Shown here: positions 22,921 through 34,509 of the stretch, piece after piece
Position numbering within the stretch: the stretch's first letter is position 1
Layout: each line of letters begins with the position of its first letter
DNA from: Conchocele bisecta
Taxonomy: Eukaryota > Mollusca > Bivalvia > Lucinida > Thyasiridae
NCBI GenBank assembly: GCA_029237695.1
Contig: CM055265.1
Location: forward strand, 79,168,447 to 79,232,446
DNA: 64,000 bases
Direction of reading: 5' to 3'
Notes under the pieces: generated by a model
Databases searched by the model: none
Seen by the model: only the letters and a program-made list of their open reading frames with translations
Told to the model about the DNA's origin: nothing
Program-made: the position numbers and the translations under genes

Positions 22921-23786
22921 GCTCCAGATAAGCTTTGTGTCTAAAACGTACTATACCTTCTGATTTCAAAATCATGGCGTAATTTACTTTTACAAATGGA
23001 TTATTGATTTTTAGCTGGACTATTCGAAGAATTGTTAGGAATAGTTAGAGCTTATGCAGTCACCCCGGCGTCGGCCTTGGTTAAGGTTTTTAGTCAAGCT
23101 TGTATATGGAATACTCCTGGGCCTACAGCAACCATACTTGGACAACTTCATCTCTTAGTGATGTACATTGATAATCCCTGACCTATATTTGACCTTGACC
23201 TACTTTTACCCTTGGATTACTTAGTTATTTTCCCCTTGGTTAAGGTTTTTTGTCAAGCTTTTATATGGAATACTCCTGGGCCTACAGCAACCATACTTGG
23301 AAAACTTCATCTCCTAGTGATGTACATCAATAACCCCTGACCTATATCTGACATTGACCTACATTTAACCTTGAATTACTTAGTTAATTTCCGTTGGTTA
23401 AGGTTTTTAGTCAACCTTGGTTAAGGTTTTTATGCGGGCCGCGGCCACCTTCTTTGTCAAGCTATGTGTACATCGACAACCCTCGTAGTCGAGCTATGCT
23501 GTTCTCCTACAGCTCTTGTTTCATTACTAAATAGGGAACAAATGATAAAAAAATGTAGCAAATTTCAACATTCACTTAATTGAGCTGCAAAAAGCAAACA
23601 CTGTTTGCTTTTTGCAGCTCAACTAAGTGAATTTTCAACTTTATAACAGTATTTTCACTACTCAATTTGAAAATCGATGCATATTTTCACATTGCTGTTC
23701 GTATTTTGTACTCCCACTTTTGATAATCAATGCGTATTCAGCTAAAATAATTGTGTACAATATGCCAATACGCACCTTATCTGGAG
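22921..23786. mobile_element. M3 element split by a rolling-circle-type insertion
   Basis: The ends GCTCCAGATAAGC and CTTATCTGGAGC, and the palindromic centre GAGCTGCAAAAAGCAAACA, are typical of M3. The insertion 23013-23518 is absent from the copy at 41539-41882. Confidence 0.8.
23013..23518 (+). mobile_element. Rolling-circle-type element RC-4 with a ~160-bp tandem core
   Basis: Starts AGCTGGACTATTCGAAGAAT and ends ACAGCTCTTG. Core units share GGTTAAGGTTTTTAGTCAAGC, CTCCTGGGCCTACAGCAACC and TTTGACCTTGACCT. The empty site TTGATTTTGTTCATTACT (41627-41640) shows insertion between T bases without duplication. Confidence 0.75.
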
Positions 23787-23956
23787 CGCTGCAAATGTAG
23801 CTGTGGCTGTGACAGGGCCTGCATTGCCCACCGTTAGATTCACTATTCACAAGACAGTGAAATGTGGCTCTCTGGCTGCCAAAAGGAACGTTTTCCGTCC
23901 CGCCCCAGATCACCAATATAGGTCTGACAAGTCATCACAATCTACACTGGTCTTAA

Positions 23957-24448
23957 AGGTACACATGCCCACTCAGTAGACACAAACTGTTCTTTATAGG
24001 AATTAAGTAAGTGTATAATTGTGGCATTATTCCACCAGTTCTAAACATTGCGAGTGCCCAATATACAGATATAATCATTTAGTAAAAAACATTTTACTGA
24101 TAGTGACGCGGGGTGGTATCAGGCTATTTTAATATGCAAATGAGGCATGATATATTTTAATTATTTTTACTAATTACGTGCGTCACCCGAAAAAATAATA
24201 TGTTCGACAGATATAAAGTATGATCATTGTGCATCAGAAAATAAATACAGAGAATAAATAGTAATGTCCGTTAATATTTTAAGGACACACGGTTATCGCC
24301 CCTGATATCGGTGTGTAAATTTACGTCCGATATAAAATGTATAATAATGCCAATCAATACGTGGGGTAATGGTGGATGAATGTTTATTTTGCCAGAAAAT
24401 GTCTCTGATATAAAGAGCATTTTGTGCCTACTGAGTGGGCATGTACCT
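23957..24448. mobile_element. Non-autonomous TTAA element (piggyBac-type MITE candidate)
   Basis: TTAA flanks both sides (23953-23956 and 24449-24452). The inverted ends are AGGTACACATGCCCACTCAG and the complement of AGGTACATGCCCACTCAGTA, about 30 bases each. The 492-bp interior is AT-rich and non-coding. TTAA duplication is specific to piggyBac-type transposition, but the ends lack the usual CCC start, so the assignment is tentative. An inverted, degraded copy is at 53560-54027. Confidence 0.65.
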
Positions 24449-24675
24449 TTAAACTTTCAAATGTCTTTGTTTTAATATTAAATTTTATACATTTACAACA
24501 ATTGCAAATCCTTTGTTAAGGTGCAAATAGGTGGTCAAAACATAAAATGTAGATCTGAAAGAAACTACAGTACATATACTGTTTCAATCATGTTTAACTC
24601 GTTAAATTCTGATGATACACCATTTTACTGATGGAATATTGTAAATCTTTTCTTTATTTCTCATCGGAAGTATAT

Positions 24676-24760
24676 ATTGTGACCACCATTTGAACCGTCT
24701 CATCGAGACGGTTCAAATGGTGGTCACAATATATACTTCCGATATATACTTTCATTGAGA
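24676..24760. repeat. Foldback core GAACCGTCTCATCGAGACGG
   Basis: An almost perfect inverted repeat with arms starting GGAAGTATATATTGTGACCA. A diverged copy is at 25688-25765. Confidence 0.8.
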
Positions 24761-24986
24761 AATAAGAAAAATCAGAAAGAAAATATTTCAAACTCACCAA
24801 ATGTGTATTCCGAATGTAAAGGGTTAAATGATCTAATATATGCATGTTCTATCGCATAAAATTAATCCCAGCTTGATAAGATCTGTTCCTCTGGATTTAC
24901 GATTTCAGTCTCCAATTGCAATTTAACTACATTGATCACATATATCTCCAGGTCCTCTTTGTCCACCAACAGCTCATAAACATTTC

Positions 24987-25171
24987 TGTGACTGGAAAAA
25001 TGGAGCTCATTGTTGTCGATCTATTTGACCATGATCTACGCGTATACTGTTTGTTAGAAGCATGATACTTCGCGAACTGAATGGTGAACAGTGCAGACAC
25101 CAATCAGACTGAGTGAATTTACATGCTGATCAGGTAGCAAAGCAATAATCTCCATTTCTCCACTCACAGTG
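24987..25171. mobile_element. Diverged M6 copy
   Basis: Ends TCTGTGACTGGAAAAATGGA and CATTTCTCCACTCACAG. The core has GTTAGAAGCATGATAC. Confidence 0.55.
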
Positions 25172-25940
25172 TCAGATTAACTATAACCTATTCATATGAA
25201 AAAACTTAGTCGTCAGATTGCTGTTCTGATAAACTTGTTGCAAGCAAACATCTCCGTCTCACAGAATATCATTCCTTTGTTAGTTAGTTGCAGACTTGTA
25301 CATGGCAACTGCAAAAACTTTGTTACACGTCCTTAACTATTTGTATAGTTGTCCAGTATTGTGGCTACGGTGGGTCTCGGATGCGGGGGAACAATTTCAG
25401 ATTTTGGTCCCTTTTTCCATTAACCCTAATACACCGCTATCTTCGTTTTTATCATCAAAAACATGCTTTGACAGAATTTTGACTAGAAAAATTTACAACC
25501 TGCTTTGGCAACATTGGAAATGATTCTGAAGTGCTGTCAAACCATGTTTTTATTGAGAAATAAGGTCAGATATAAAAGCAAAAGCAGATGACAATTGTTG
25601 TGTGTAGCGATCCATTTGTTAACCCATTCCTTTCGGAATACACCATTACGGGTATGAAATTTATTAAATATTTTTGTTATTTCTCAATGAAAGTATATGT
25701 TGTGACCACTCATTTGAACCGTCTCGACGAGACGGTTCAAATGGTGGCCACGACATATACTTCTGAGCGCATAAAAGGAACACGTTTACGATTTTCCGCA
25801 AACATAATGGCGTATCCTCAGCATGGGCAGTTTGAGCTGGGAAATGTTGCCTGGGCGCACTCTAGACACAGAACTGGTTGTCAATGTCATACAGTGTTCA
25901 CCCTGTCTGTCCGTCAGTTCATAGACATTCCATTTCATTT
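25172..25940. other. No gene seen; partial MITEs
   Basis: Contains a partial copy of the GATTCTGAAGTGCTGTCAAA foldback (25395-25590) and the CGTCTCGACGAGACGG palindrome (25688-25765). The open frame 25588-25977 runs through these repeats. Confidence 0.55.
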
Positions 25941-26183
25941 AACCCCTTCACCCCTAAGTAACTGGAATGGATTTTGATATGTTAATGCAACCAATCCAAT
26001 TGTTATAAAATGGTTTTCATACTATTCCATTTATGAAAAGGGGGTATTTTTTGTTCTCAAAAATATGAAAATTACTTTCAAAAAGTGCAGATCCTGATGA
26101 GACGGCTTTTTACGAGCCGGCTCATCTGGATCTGCACTGTTTGCATAAACCGCTGTAGCAGGCTTTCGGGTCCAAAGGGTTAA
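25941..26183. mobile_element. MITE family M5 (AACCCCTTCACCCC ... AAAGGGTTAA)
   Basis: Complete copy: ends as stated, core palindrome GAGACGGCTTTTTACGAGCC followed by GGCTCATCTGGATCTGCACT. It is the reference uninterrupted copy for the RC-5 insertion. Confidence 0.8.
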
Positions 26184-26231
26184 TAAATAATAATACCATG
26201 CGCAACTTAAATGTGTATCCAATTAATCTTG

Positions 26232-26763
26232 AGCCCGATTCACTAAACTTTGTACGATAACAATGTTTGTACAAAGATTTGTTTGCACAATGACGTCCGG
26301 GTGTCCGTGCGTGCGTCCGTCCAAAATCTGCGTTAGAGTTTTTAAAAATACCATCAAATGCCTCGGCGGGCTTGACATGCAGGCCGCGGCCATCTGGTAT
26401 TATTTTGCTTCTGACATTAACATGGCTAACTAATGATACCATTTTCTACCTACAGAGCTCATGTTAAGGTGCGTAATTTGACCAACTTGGGGTGAAATTT
26501 TGTTATTTCTTCATCAAAAATGGCAAGTTGGGAGTCCTTTAGAATCGTCTCATTGAGACGATTCTAAAGCACTCCCAACTTGCCATTTTTGATGGAGAAA
26601 TAAGAAATTTACCTCTAAATTACACACCTTAACTGGAGCTGTACACATTAGTATCCGCTAAAAATTTACCAACATCGGCTATCAGTGCAAATTCTATTCT
26701 AAATACCAATTTTACACTTAATACAAACTTCTTAGTCGTAGAAAGTGTAGTGAAACGGCCCCC
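26232..26763. mobile_element. M2 copy carrying nested insertions
   Basis: The M2 ends (CACTAAACTTTGTACGATAA and TGTAGTGAAACGGCCCCC) are over 500 bases apart. Between them lie a rolling-circle fragment (about 26285-26450: GTCCGTGCGTGCGTCCGTCC ... GGCCGCGGCCATCTGG) and an M4 element. Confidence 0.7.
26455..26640. mobile_element. MITE family M4 (AGCTC.TGTTAAGGTGCGTAA)
   Basis: Inverted ends GAGCTCATGTTAAGGTGCGT and ACACCTTAACTGGAGCT. The centre CGTCTCATTGAGACG is flanked by AAAAATGGCAAGTTGGGAGT arms. Confidence 0.85.
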
Positions 26764-26971
26764 TGATTCTTTAGACACTGTGTGTTCTATAAGCCCGTAT
26801 GAGTTGACTGGTGTCAATCAGCTGCTAAGTTTTCTCGTGTGTGACCCATCTGTGCATGAACTTGTTGTTAAAGGACATATACTGGTGACAATACATTTCA
26901 ATATATATTTTGTAATGAAGTACAGCGAAGAAAAAGAATTGGGGTACATTTAGTTGCTACACTGTCCGTCT

Positions 26972-28251
26972 CAGGGTTGGCCGGGAAATACCGGGGGCGG
27001 GAATTCCCGGCGGGAAATACCGGTATTCGGGAAATACCGGTATTTCCCGTCCCGGGAAATACTCCCCAAAGTGGGAAATACCGGGAAATATGAATTTTGA
27101 TGTTATTATTTGATAATTAAAGTTATTTAAATTAAGTTTTAAGCTCAGTAATAGTTAATTAAACAATCAACAACTTAATAATTAGATATAGGGGTTAATT
27201 ACAATGTATAGATCTGTTTCATTCCCAACTAGGGGTACTGATCAGGTGGAATATTTGGCAACCATGACATTTATATTTTTGTTGTATTATTTTTTTGTAA
27301 AAAATTACTTCTTCATTTTTTAGGAAGCATCCGAGTGTCTGCTAGATACAATTCACAAGGATAACGTCATCATGATCAGACTATGTTTAGACAACAGGCT
27401 GTTAATTGTCAACCTTCTTCCACACGAATACATGTATTCGGTATCCAGAAATGATAATAAATGATCTTGGCATGCAAGATGTGCATACACAGTCTCTTAC
27501 AAGTCTTATATGACTGACAAGTACTGTTGTTTTATGCTTTGCATTTGTATTACTTATTTGCATTATTATTATGACATTTATTTAACGTGAAGACTGGGCC
27601 ACGATGGTACGTATGAGATACAGTACCTAAAATCGTTAAAATTAGCCAAAAGCCTACTTATTTGCATGTACATTGATGAGACTTTAATATACTTTAATAA
27701 ACCATCAGACTATGACAACAGGCTGTTAATTCAGCTTTCTCTCACACCTTTTGTGTTGTACTGTATAATAAGAACCCAGGTGGTCTGTATATGGTCATGT
27801 CAAGTTGTAAAACAATTACACTTACACTGTACATGGATTATCCGTTATCAACAGGGATTTTCTCAAAATTCCAAAAGCAGCTTTTATTAGTGGCAGGTTA
27901 CTATAGTAATGAGGGGTGTTCTCATATACAATAAAATAGACAGTTGGCAAATACTTAACATAGACTTGTAAATAGGGAAGAAAATTGTCTTTTAAATAAT
28001 GATGTTTTTTTTCTCTAAATAAACTTACTATTTCTTTTTTTATTGCAGAATGTTTTACCTGTAGATCAGTCTACACAGATATAAACCATAGTAGATATAG
28101 GGGAATATAGAGACTCATCTTGACATTTTGGATTGAAAAAGACCACCAAGATTCATATTTCCCGGTATTTCCCAGTATTTCCCACGGTATTTCCCGGTAT
28201 TTCCCGCCATCCTGGGAAATACTCTTATTTCCCGGGAAATTGCCAACCCTG
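26972..28251. mobile_element. Non-autonomous hAT element with perfect 8-bp target duplication
   Basis: The target duplication GTCCGTCT is at 26964-26971 and 28252-28259. The ends are CAGGGTTGGC and GCCAACCCTG. Subterminal regions are filled with GGGAAATACCGG repeats in opposite orientation at the two ends, probable transposase-binding sites. The 1280-bp element has an AT-rich interior with no transposase frame. Confidence 0.92.
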
Positions 28252-28301
28252 GTCCGTCTGTTTGTCTCTCGGTCTGAGTTAAAGTTTTCCGCTACCTACC
28301 A

Positions 28302-28488
28302 GAGCTCCAGTTAAGGTGCATAATTTGGGGACAAATTTCTTATTTCTCTATCAAAAATGGCATGTTGGGAGTGCTTTAGAATCGTCTCGATGAGACGATT
28401 CTAAAGCACTCCCAACTTGCCATTTTTGGTGAAGAAATAAGAAAATATCACAACAAATTGAACAAATTACGCACCTTAACTGGAGCTC
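28302..28488. mobile_element. MITE family M4
   Basis: Ends GAGCTCCAGTTAAGGTGC and CACCTTAACTGGAGCTC. The centre CGTCTCGATGAGACG is in a long near-perfect hairpin. Confidence 0.88.
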
Positions 28489-28637
28489 TGCTTGCATACT
28501 ATTTCTATTACCGTAAGTTAGATTGGCTTGAAACTTCATATGCTTATTTCGTCCTCCATATTTTCATTCTATAGTCCATCCATGCAGCCCCTGTGTACAA
28601 TATTACGGTCAAATGACTGCGTTTACGTTTCTGAGCA

Positions 28638-28840
28638 GACAGCATATCGGTGTCACTGATTTCTTGTTGTTTAATTGAAATTTCAAGTTTGTGGACATTT
28701 TGTTAGGATTGCCATTACAAGACAGCATATCAGTGTCACTGATTTCTTGTTGTTTAATTGAAATTTCAAGTTTGTGGACATTTTGTTAGGATTGCCATTA
28801 CGGCAATCCTAACAAAAAGTCCACAAATTTGAAAGTATGC
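28638..28840. repeat. 83-bp tandem duplication plus inverted partial copy
   Basis: GACAGCATATC(G/A)GTGTCACT begins at 28640 and 28723. The third part (TAACGGCAATCCTAACAAAA) is the complement of the end of the unit, making a hairpin. Confidence 0.85.
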
Positions 28841-28915
28841 ACAAGTTGACGAAGTTACAATGTCTGTAATAGATGTTGCAAATAGTACTATTATTCTGAC
28901 CTTAATACATGCAGG

Positions 28916-29472
28916 GCTCCAGATAAGGAATTAGTAATTGAGTATTGTTACTCCATCATTTCTGAAGCAATAATGCGTACATGTATTTCAATATTTTAAT
29001 TGGGTAAAATAAAATCACTATACTGTTTACACATCAACAGACCGGAATTATTGAATAGTTTGCTTCGAAATGAAAACAGAACTTGGAATTTCATTAGAAT
29101 TGTCTCCTGGGAGACAATTCTAATGAAATATCAAGGTTTGTCTCCATGGAAAATAAGAAAAATATGCTATATTTGTGGTCTGTTTATTGTTTTCTGCAGC
29201 ATGATAAAGGTACCACAAAATTTGTATTGCTTTTTGATACTCGCTACTTCCGATTTCAATTGGGTTTTTCAGGGATTCCGCTGGGGAACAACAAAAAAAT
29301 TGCCGCTTTAAAAAATAAAAATCGAAAATTGTAATTTTCTTCGAAATTGTAATTTTTTATCGCCAACTGTTTATTTTTATCGCCAATTGCGAAAGTGGCG
29401 ATCGCCAGCGGAATCTCTGGTTTTTGGCAATTTTAATTGGGTATTTAAGCAACCATGCAGCTTATCTGGAGC
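28916..29472. mobile_element. M3 element, compact copy
   Basis: Ends GGCTCCAGATAAGGAATTAG and GCAGCTTATCTGGAGC. The centre is TTGTCTCCTGGGAGACAATT. It also contains GCGATCGCCAGCGGAA, shared with 13678. Confidence 0.75.
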
Positions 29473-29558
29473 ACTGTACATGTCCTTTGTAATGTGGTCT
29501 TTTCATGTGATTTTATTTTCATCTTTCTTTGAGGCAATGATCTACATGTATGCATGCT

Positions 29559-31606
29559 TAACCCTTTCACCCCTATTTATTTTCTGACTAATCCAATCGT
29601 CACAAAATGATTTTCAGAGTAGTCCATTTATGTTTCGGGGGGTATTTATACCACCCCACAACGAGTTGTGTGGGGTATACTGGAGTCAGGTTGTCCGTCC
29701 GTCCGTCTGTGCGTGCGTCCGTGCGTCCGTAAACTTAACATCAGAGAAATATTGTTATAACTTCTATTTCCTTCATCTAAAATGCTTAATATTTCACACA
29801 TGCATTCCTGTATGGCTCTACTACCATGCTGTGCCAAATCCACGACCGTCCAACCCCCACTGATCCCAAGGTCAAGGTCACATACTTAGTCTCTTTACAA
29901 AACTTAACATCAGAGAAATATTGTTATAACTTCTATTTCCTTCATCTAAAATGCTTAATATTTCACACATGCATTCCTGTAAGGCTCTACTACCATGCTG
30001 TGCCAAATCCACGACCGTCCAACCCCCGCAGATCCCAAGGTCAAGGTCAAATACTTAGTCCGTAAACTTAACATCAGAGAAATATTGTTATAACTTCTAT
30101 TTCCTTCATCTAAAATGCTTAATATTTCACACATGCATTCCTGTAAGGCTCTACTACCATGCTGTGCCAAATCTATGACCATCCAACCCCCGCTGATCCC
30201 AAGGTCAAAGTCACATACTTAGTCTCTTTACAAAACTTAACATCAGAGAAATATTGTTATAACTTATCTTTCCTTCATCTAAAATGCTTAATATTTCACA
30301 CATGCATTCCTGTAAGGCTCTACTACCATGCTGTGCCAAATCCACGACTGTCCAAACCCTGCTGATCCCAAGGTCAAGGTCACATACTTAGTTTCTTTAC
30401 AAAACTTAACATCAGAGAAATATTGTTATAACTTCTATTTCCTTCATCTAAAATGCTGAATATTTCACACATGCATTCCTGTAAGGCTCTACTACCATGC
30501 TGTGCCAAATCCACGACCGTCCAACCCCCGCTGATCCCGAGGTCAAGGTCACATACTTAGTCTCTTTACAAAACTTAACATCAGAGAAATATTGTTATAA
30601 CTTCTATTTCCTTCATCATCTAAAATGCTTACTATTTCACACATGCTTTCCTGTAAGACTCTACTACCATGCTGTTCCAAATCCATGACCGTGTCCAACC
30701 CCCGCTGATCCCAAGGTCAAGGTCACATACTTAGTCTCTTTACAAAACTTAACATCAGAGAAATATGTTATAACTTCTATTTCCTTCATCTAAAATGCTT
30801 AATATTTCACACATGCATTCCTGTAAGGCTCTACTACCATGCTGTGCCAAATCCACGACCGCCCGACCCTCGTTGATCCCAAGGTCAAGGTCAAATACTT
30901 TGTCTCTTTACAAAACTTAACATCAGAGAAATAAGTTATAACTTCTATTTCCTTCATTGAAAATGCTTAATATTTCATGCATGCATTCCTCTAAGGTTGT
31001 ACTATCATGCTGTGACAAATCTACGACCATCCAATCCCCGCTGATCCCAAGGTCAAGGTCACATGCTTTGTCTCTTTACAAAACTTAATATCAGATAAAT
31101 ATGTTATAACTTCTATTTCTTTCATCGAAAATTCTTAATATTTCATGCATGCATTCCTCTAAGGCTCTACTATCATGCTGTGACAAATTCCCGCTGATCT
31201 CGAGGTCAAGGTCACAGTTAGTCTCTTTACAAAACTTAACACATCAGAGAAATCGGTTATAACTTCTATTTCCTGGCTCGGATCTGCTTCACATTTCACA
31301 CACGCATTGCTCCAATGGACCTCTACCACCCTGTGACAAATTCACGTTCATGCCGCTCCTGCTAAGCCCAGAGTCAAGGTTACAAGCCCACACACTTGGG
31401 AAATTTTTTAATATTTTAGGGGTACCTGTGCCCACGCGGGGGGTATTCCGTAAGCCTTGCTTACTGACCAATCTAGTTGTGTTCTAAAAAATATGAAAAT
31501 TACTTGCAATTAATGCAGATACGGATACGGCTCGTCACGAGCCGGCTCATCTGAATCTTCACTGTTTGCCAATACCACTATACAGGTCTGTTGTTGAAAG
31601 GGTTAA
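29559..31606. mobile_element. M5 element split by rolling-circle insertion RC-5
   Basis: Left half 29559-29647 (TTAACCCTTTCACCCC ... TAGTCCATTTATG) and right half 31477-31606 (AAATATGAAAATTAC ... GAAAGGGTTAA) are contiguous in other M5 copies such as 25941-26183. Confidence 0.7.
29648..31476 (+). mobile_element. Rolling-circle-type element RC-5 with ~9.5 tandem 169-bp units
   Basis: The 5' hairpin ACCCCACAACGAGTTGTGTGG is followed by GTCCGTCCGTCTG and about nine units starting AAACTTAACATCAGAGAAAT (29731, 29900, 30064, 30233, 30402, 30571, 30745, 30913, 31081, 31232). Each unit contains CACATGCATTCCTGTAAGGC and AAGGTCAAGGTCA. The 3' part matches RC-3 (TCACATTTCACACACGCATT) and ends TCTAG at 31472-31476. 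The short frames in the units are by-products of the repeat. Confidence 0.82.
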
Positions 31607-31889
31607 GTAGCTGGTATACTGGTCCAAATGTCCTAAACCTCCTAATTTAAGTTTAACGCAGTTGGGGTGTGTGATTTTCGGGTGTGAGTATTTTTCGCCA
31701 AAATCCAGCAGATTTTGATTATATCTGCATCGGCGGTTGAGCGAGCAACACCATTCCAGAAATAGGGTTAGTTCTTTATATTTATTTTCCTGGACTACTC
31801 TATATACTGGTACATTGTCGTCTTGGAAGTTATTAAAGGAAAATGACGAGACAACTACCGGCCAAGAATGGCAGTCGGATATCGGACTG

Positions 31890-32096
31890 TATATGTGGCT
31901 GTGACAGGTGAAATGGGGCATATGGTATTTTCTGACCAGTGTTGCTCCTGATTAAATAGCACACTCCTGTAGCCCAATACCGATCAATGTTGCTTGTTAA
32001 AAGAATGATGTGTGTTTCATTGATCAGATACGGATCAGGCTGGATCTACACTGGTTGCAAAACACATGAGCCCCATTTCTCCAACCACAGCCACAT
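31890..32096. mobile_element. MITE family M6
   Basis: Ends GTGGCTGTGACAGGTGAAAT and CCATTTCTCCAACCACAGCC. The core has GCTTGTTAAAAGAATGATG. Confidence 0.7.
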
Positions 32097-32177
32097 TATG
32101 TTTCTGTATGGATATATTTGTATTTCCACTAACATGATTAGTATGCCACTGCAACACAAATTTTGGTTTTGCATAAT

Positions 32178-32310
32178 GACGGCGCCCTTGAGTTGTGAGA
32201 TAAATCTTATTTTTCATCAATATGACTGGTTGCTTCCTTTTAATGACACACTACGAGTCTGACAATACCAAATTTAGCAGCATTACTTCTGTAGTTAGTC
32301 AGACCATTAT
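32178..32310. repeat. Uninterrupted copy of the RC-1 target repeat
   Basis: ATGACGGCGCCCTTGAGTTG ... AAATTTAGCAGCATTACTT is continuous here. It serves as the empty site for RC-1. Confidence 0.7.
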
Positions 32311-32399
32311 TTAGATAAATTTCACAACTTCAAAATGCAAACTATGTTTATCAGAAATATCTCTACAGAATGTTCCGACTAACTATAGAAGTTCACACA

Positions 32400-32945
32400 T
32401 ATTTTCTCCATTGCTGCAATGGTTCGGTCATAGAAGAGCTTGATACTTCACACATGCATTATTCTTATCATCCTCGGTCATGTTGTCACAAATCCATGAC
32501 TCTGCATACCCCAAAGTCAAGGTCATAAGAGTTTTCTTGGCATCAGGTTATTCTAATTTCAGGACTGAATATATTCCGTTCTGATTTTGGGATTTTCCCC
32601 CCATTGCAGGTTAAATGCGGGATCGAACCTGTTGGCCCGGCCTTCAATGACTTTAGCTGTTGATAGGCCGTTAAACACCAAGAAAGAAACAAACAAACTT
32701 TCATTCAAATAACCATATGATACTTCACACATGGCACTCTGATGGTCCTCTATTATGCTGTATCATGCTAACACAAATCCATGACCCCCCTGCTAATCCA
32801 AAGCCACAGACCGAGTGTGGAACCTTGCAAAATTTTATGTCATTCTGAAAATAACTTTCTAATTCTTTCATGACATGTCTTTCCCATAGTTATGGCCCAC
32901 GTGATGGCCTGGTGGGTATTCTTCACTTGCTAACAAATCTCATTG
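32400..32945. repeat. Decayed tandem array with SINE insertion
   Basis: Fragments such as GATACTTCACACATGCATTA and CAAAGTCAAGGTCATAA resemble RC-5 units. 32537-32700 is a SINE tail (TTGATAGGCCGTTAAACACC). Confidence 0.5.
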
Positions 32946-33059
32946 TGTTGTGGATAATAACTTGTTGATTGCATATGTGGCTGTGACTGGACAAATATGA
33001 CTGCATACAATGTGCACCGTGGATGGTCGATCAGGCTTAAGTGATGGCATAAATTAACA

Positions 33060-33300
33060 GTAGGGGTTCCTTATAGGAATCACGATTTGCCACGATTGGC
33101 TGAATATATAGTTATTTTTTAATGGTAAATATTCAGTTCTGATTTTGGGATTCCCCCCCCCCCATTTGTATATGTACTTGAACATGTACATGTACTTGTA
33201 CAGGTAATATATGGCATTTAGTACTAGACCCATTGACCCGGCCTTAAATGACCTTAGCTGTTGATAGGCCATTAAACCCCAACAAACAAAACAATGTATG
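33060..33300 (+). mobile_element. SINE-like element with AAACAAAC tail
   Basis: Shares GATTTTGGGATT-C run, TTGAACATGTACATGTACTT and AGCTGTTGATAGGCCATTAA with 60171-60395, where target duplications define the insertion. Confidence 0.65.
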
Positions 33301-33385
33301 CACATTTTGATCAGGATCTGCAATGGTTGTTATTCCATCAATGAGATCATGTTTCTAACAAATTATCCGAAGAGTGGGTAATTTA

Positions 33386-33600
33386 TTAAAAATTCAGAAA
33401 CGCCCGCAAATAGTGTATATCCTAATGAGACTCATCTGGACGTACACTGTTATTAAATATGCCTAAAAGCATCAATAAATGAAGTAAAAAAATAAGCTAA
33501 ACAAATTTTGTTTACCTTATTTTATTTCTTCATTTATTGATGCTTTAGGCATATTTAATGTATTTATAGACCTCGGTCATCTGGATGTACATGTACACTA
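33386..33600. mobile_element. Foldback element with TGCCTAAAAGCATCAATAAA arms
   Basis: AATATGCCTAAAAGCATCAA is inverted as TTGATGCTTTAGGCATATT around a GTTTACC centre. Outer parts resemble M5 (CTCATCTGGACGTACACTG). Confidence 0.65.
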
Positions 33601-33768
33601 TTTTAGGATAGGTGCCTGTGGTGTTGAAAGGGTTAAAACTGTGCATTTTGTCCAGTAGATGACATGCAGTCTATAAAGCAAGTAAACCTGTATTGAATAT
33701 CTGACACATTGTCTGGCGAACAGCGCCTTTACAATACAATTACCATAGTGTCTTATGCAAAAAAGGCT

Positions 33769-33993
33769 TAACCCTTTCACCCCTTAGTAACTGGAATGGA
33801 TTTTGATATGTGAATTCTGCAACCAATCCAATCGTCACAAAATGATTTTCAGACTACGGTAGTCCATTTAAAAAATGAAAATTACTTGCAAAAAGTGCAG
33901 ATCCTGATGAGACGGCTCGTTACGAGCCGGCTCATCTGGATCTGCACTGTTTGCATAAACTGCTATATTGGGCTTTCGGGTTCAAAGGGTTAA
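33769..33993. mobile_element. MITE family M5
   Basis: Complete: TTAACCCTTTCACCCCTTAG to GTTCAAAGGGTTAA, with centre GACGGCTCGTTACGAGCC. Confidence 0.85.
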
Positions 33994-34061
33994 ACCATGA
34001 ATTGACCCCTTTGATGTGATATCTGGACACAACTCCCAAACACATTACAGTGTATGATCGC

Positions 34062-34218
34062 AAATGAGACACGCCATGCAATTTTGTAGAACATGTGCGA
34101 TATCCGTACTATTCCGCATTTGCTATAAAGATTTTGTCATCTTTCGAGGTAAATATATTTCACATGCATGTTCTTAGGACTTAGGTACAAAATCGCATGA
34201 TGTGTCACAAATGAGATT
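34062..34218. mobile_element. MITE family M9, diverged copy (GAGACACGCCATG ends)
   Basis: AAATGAGACACGCCATGCAA and CGCATGATGTGTCACAAATG are inverted ends similar to the copy at 55795-56047. Confidence 0.55.
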
Positions 34219-34509
34219 TAGTACACTGTACTTCAATTCTTTGTCTTTTGAGGGGTGGGGCATAGAAATAGCGGAGCCTGAAATTATATATGCTAGTTGG
34301 AAGCTTGTATAGTTTTACTGTTTCTTGAAATTTGTTGAAAATCCATAAATATATGTGTAATAGTTCGCGTTATCATTAGAATTTAGAGTTCGGAGTATGT
34401 ATCATTATCTGCAGACCAATTGCTGAGTAAACACAATCCACCAGTATTACTTGTATTGTATTGATCAGAAAAATTTACCTATCTATTTGTGCAGCCCCGT
34501 AAAACTTAA

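Noticed and set aside
29630..30688. Repeated frames with LTSEKYCYNFYFLHLKCLIFHTC
   Set aside because: They are phases of the 169-bp tandem units of RC-5; each is broken at unit boundaries and has no start context.
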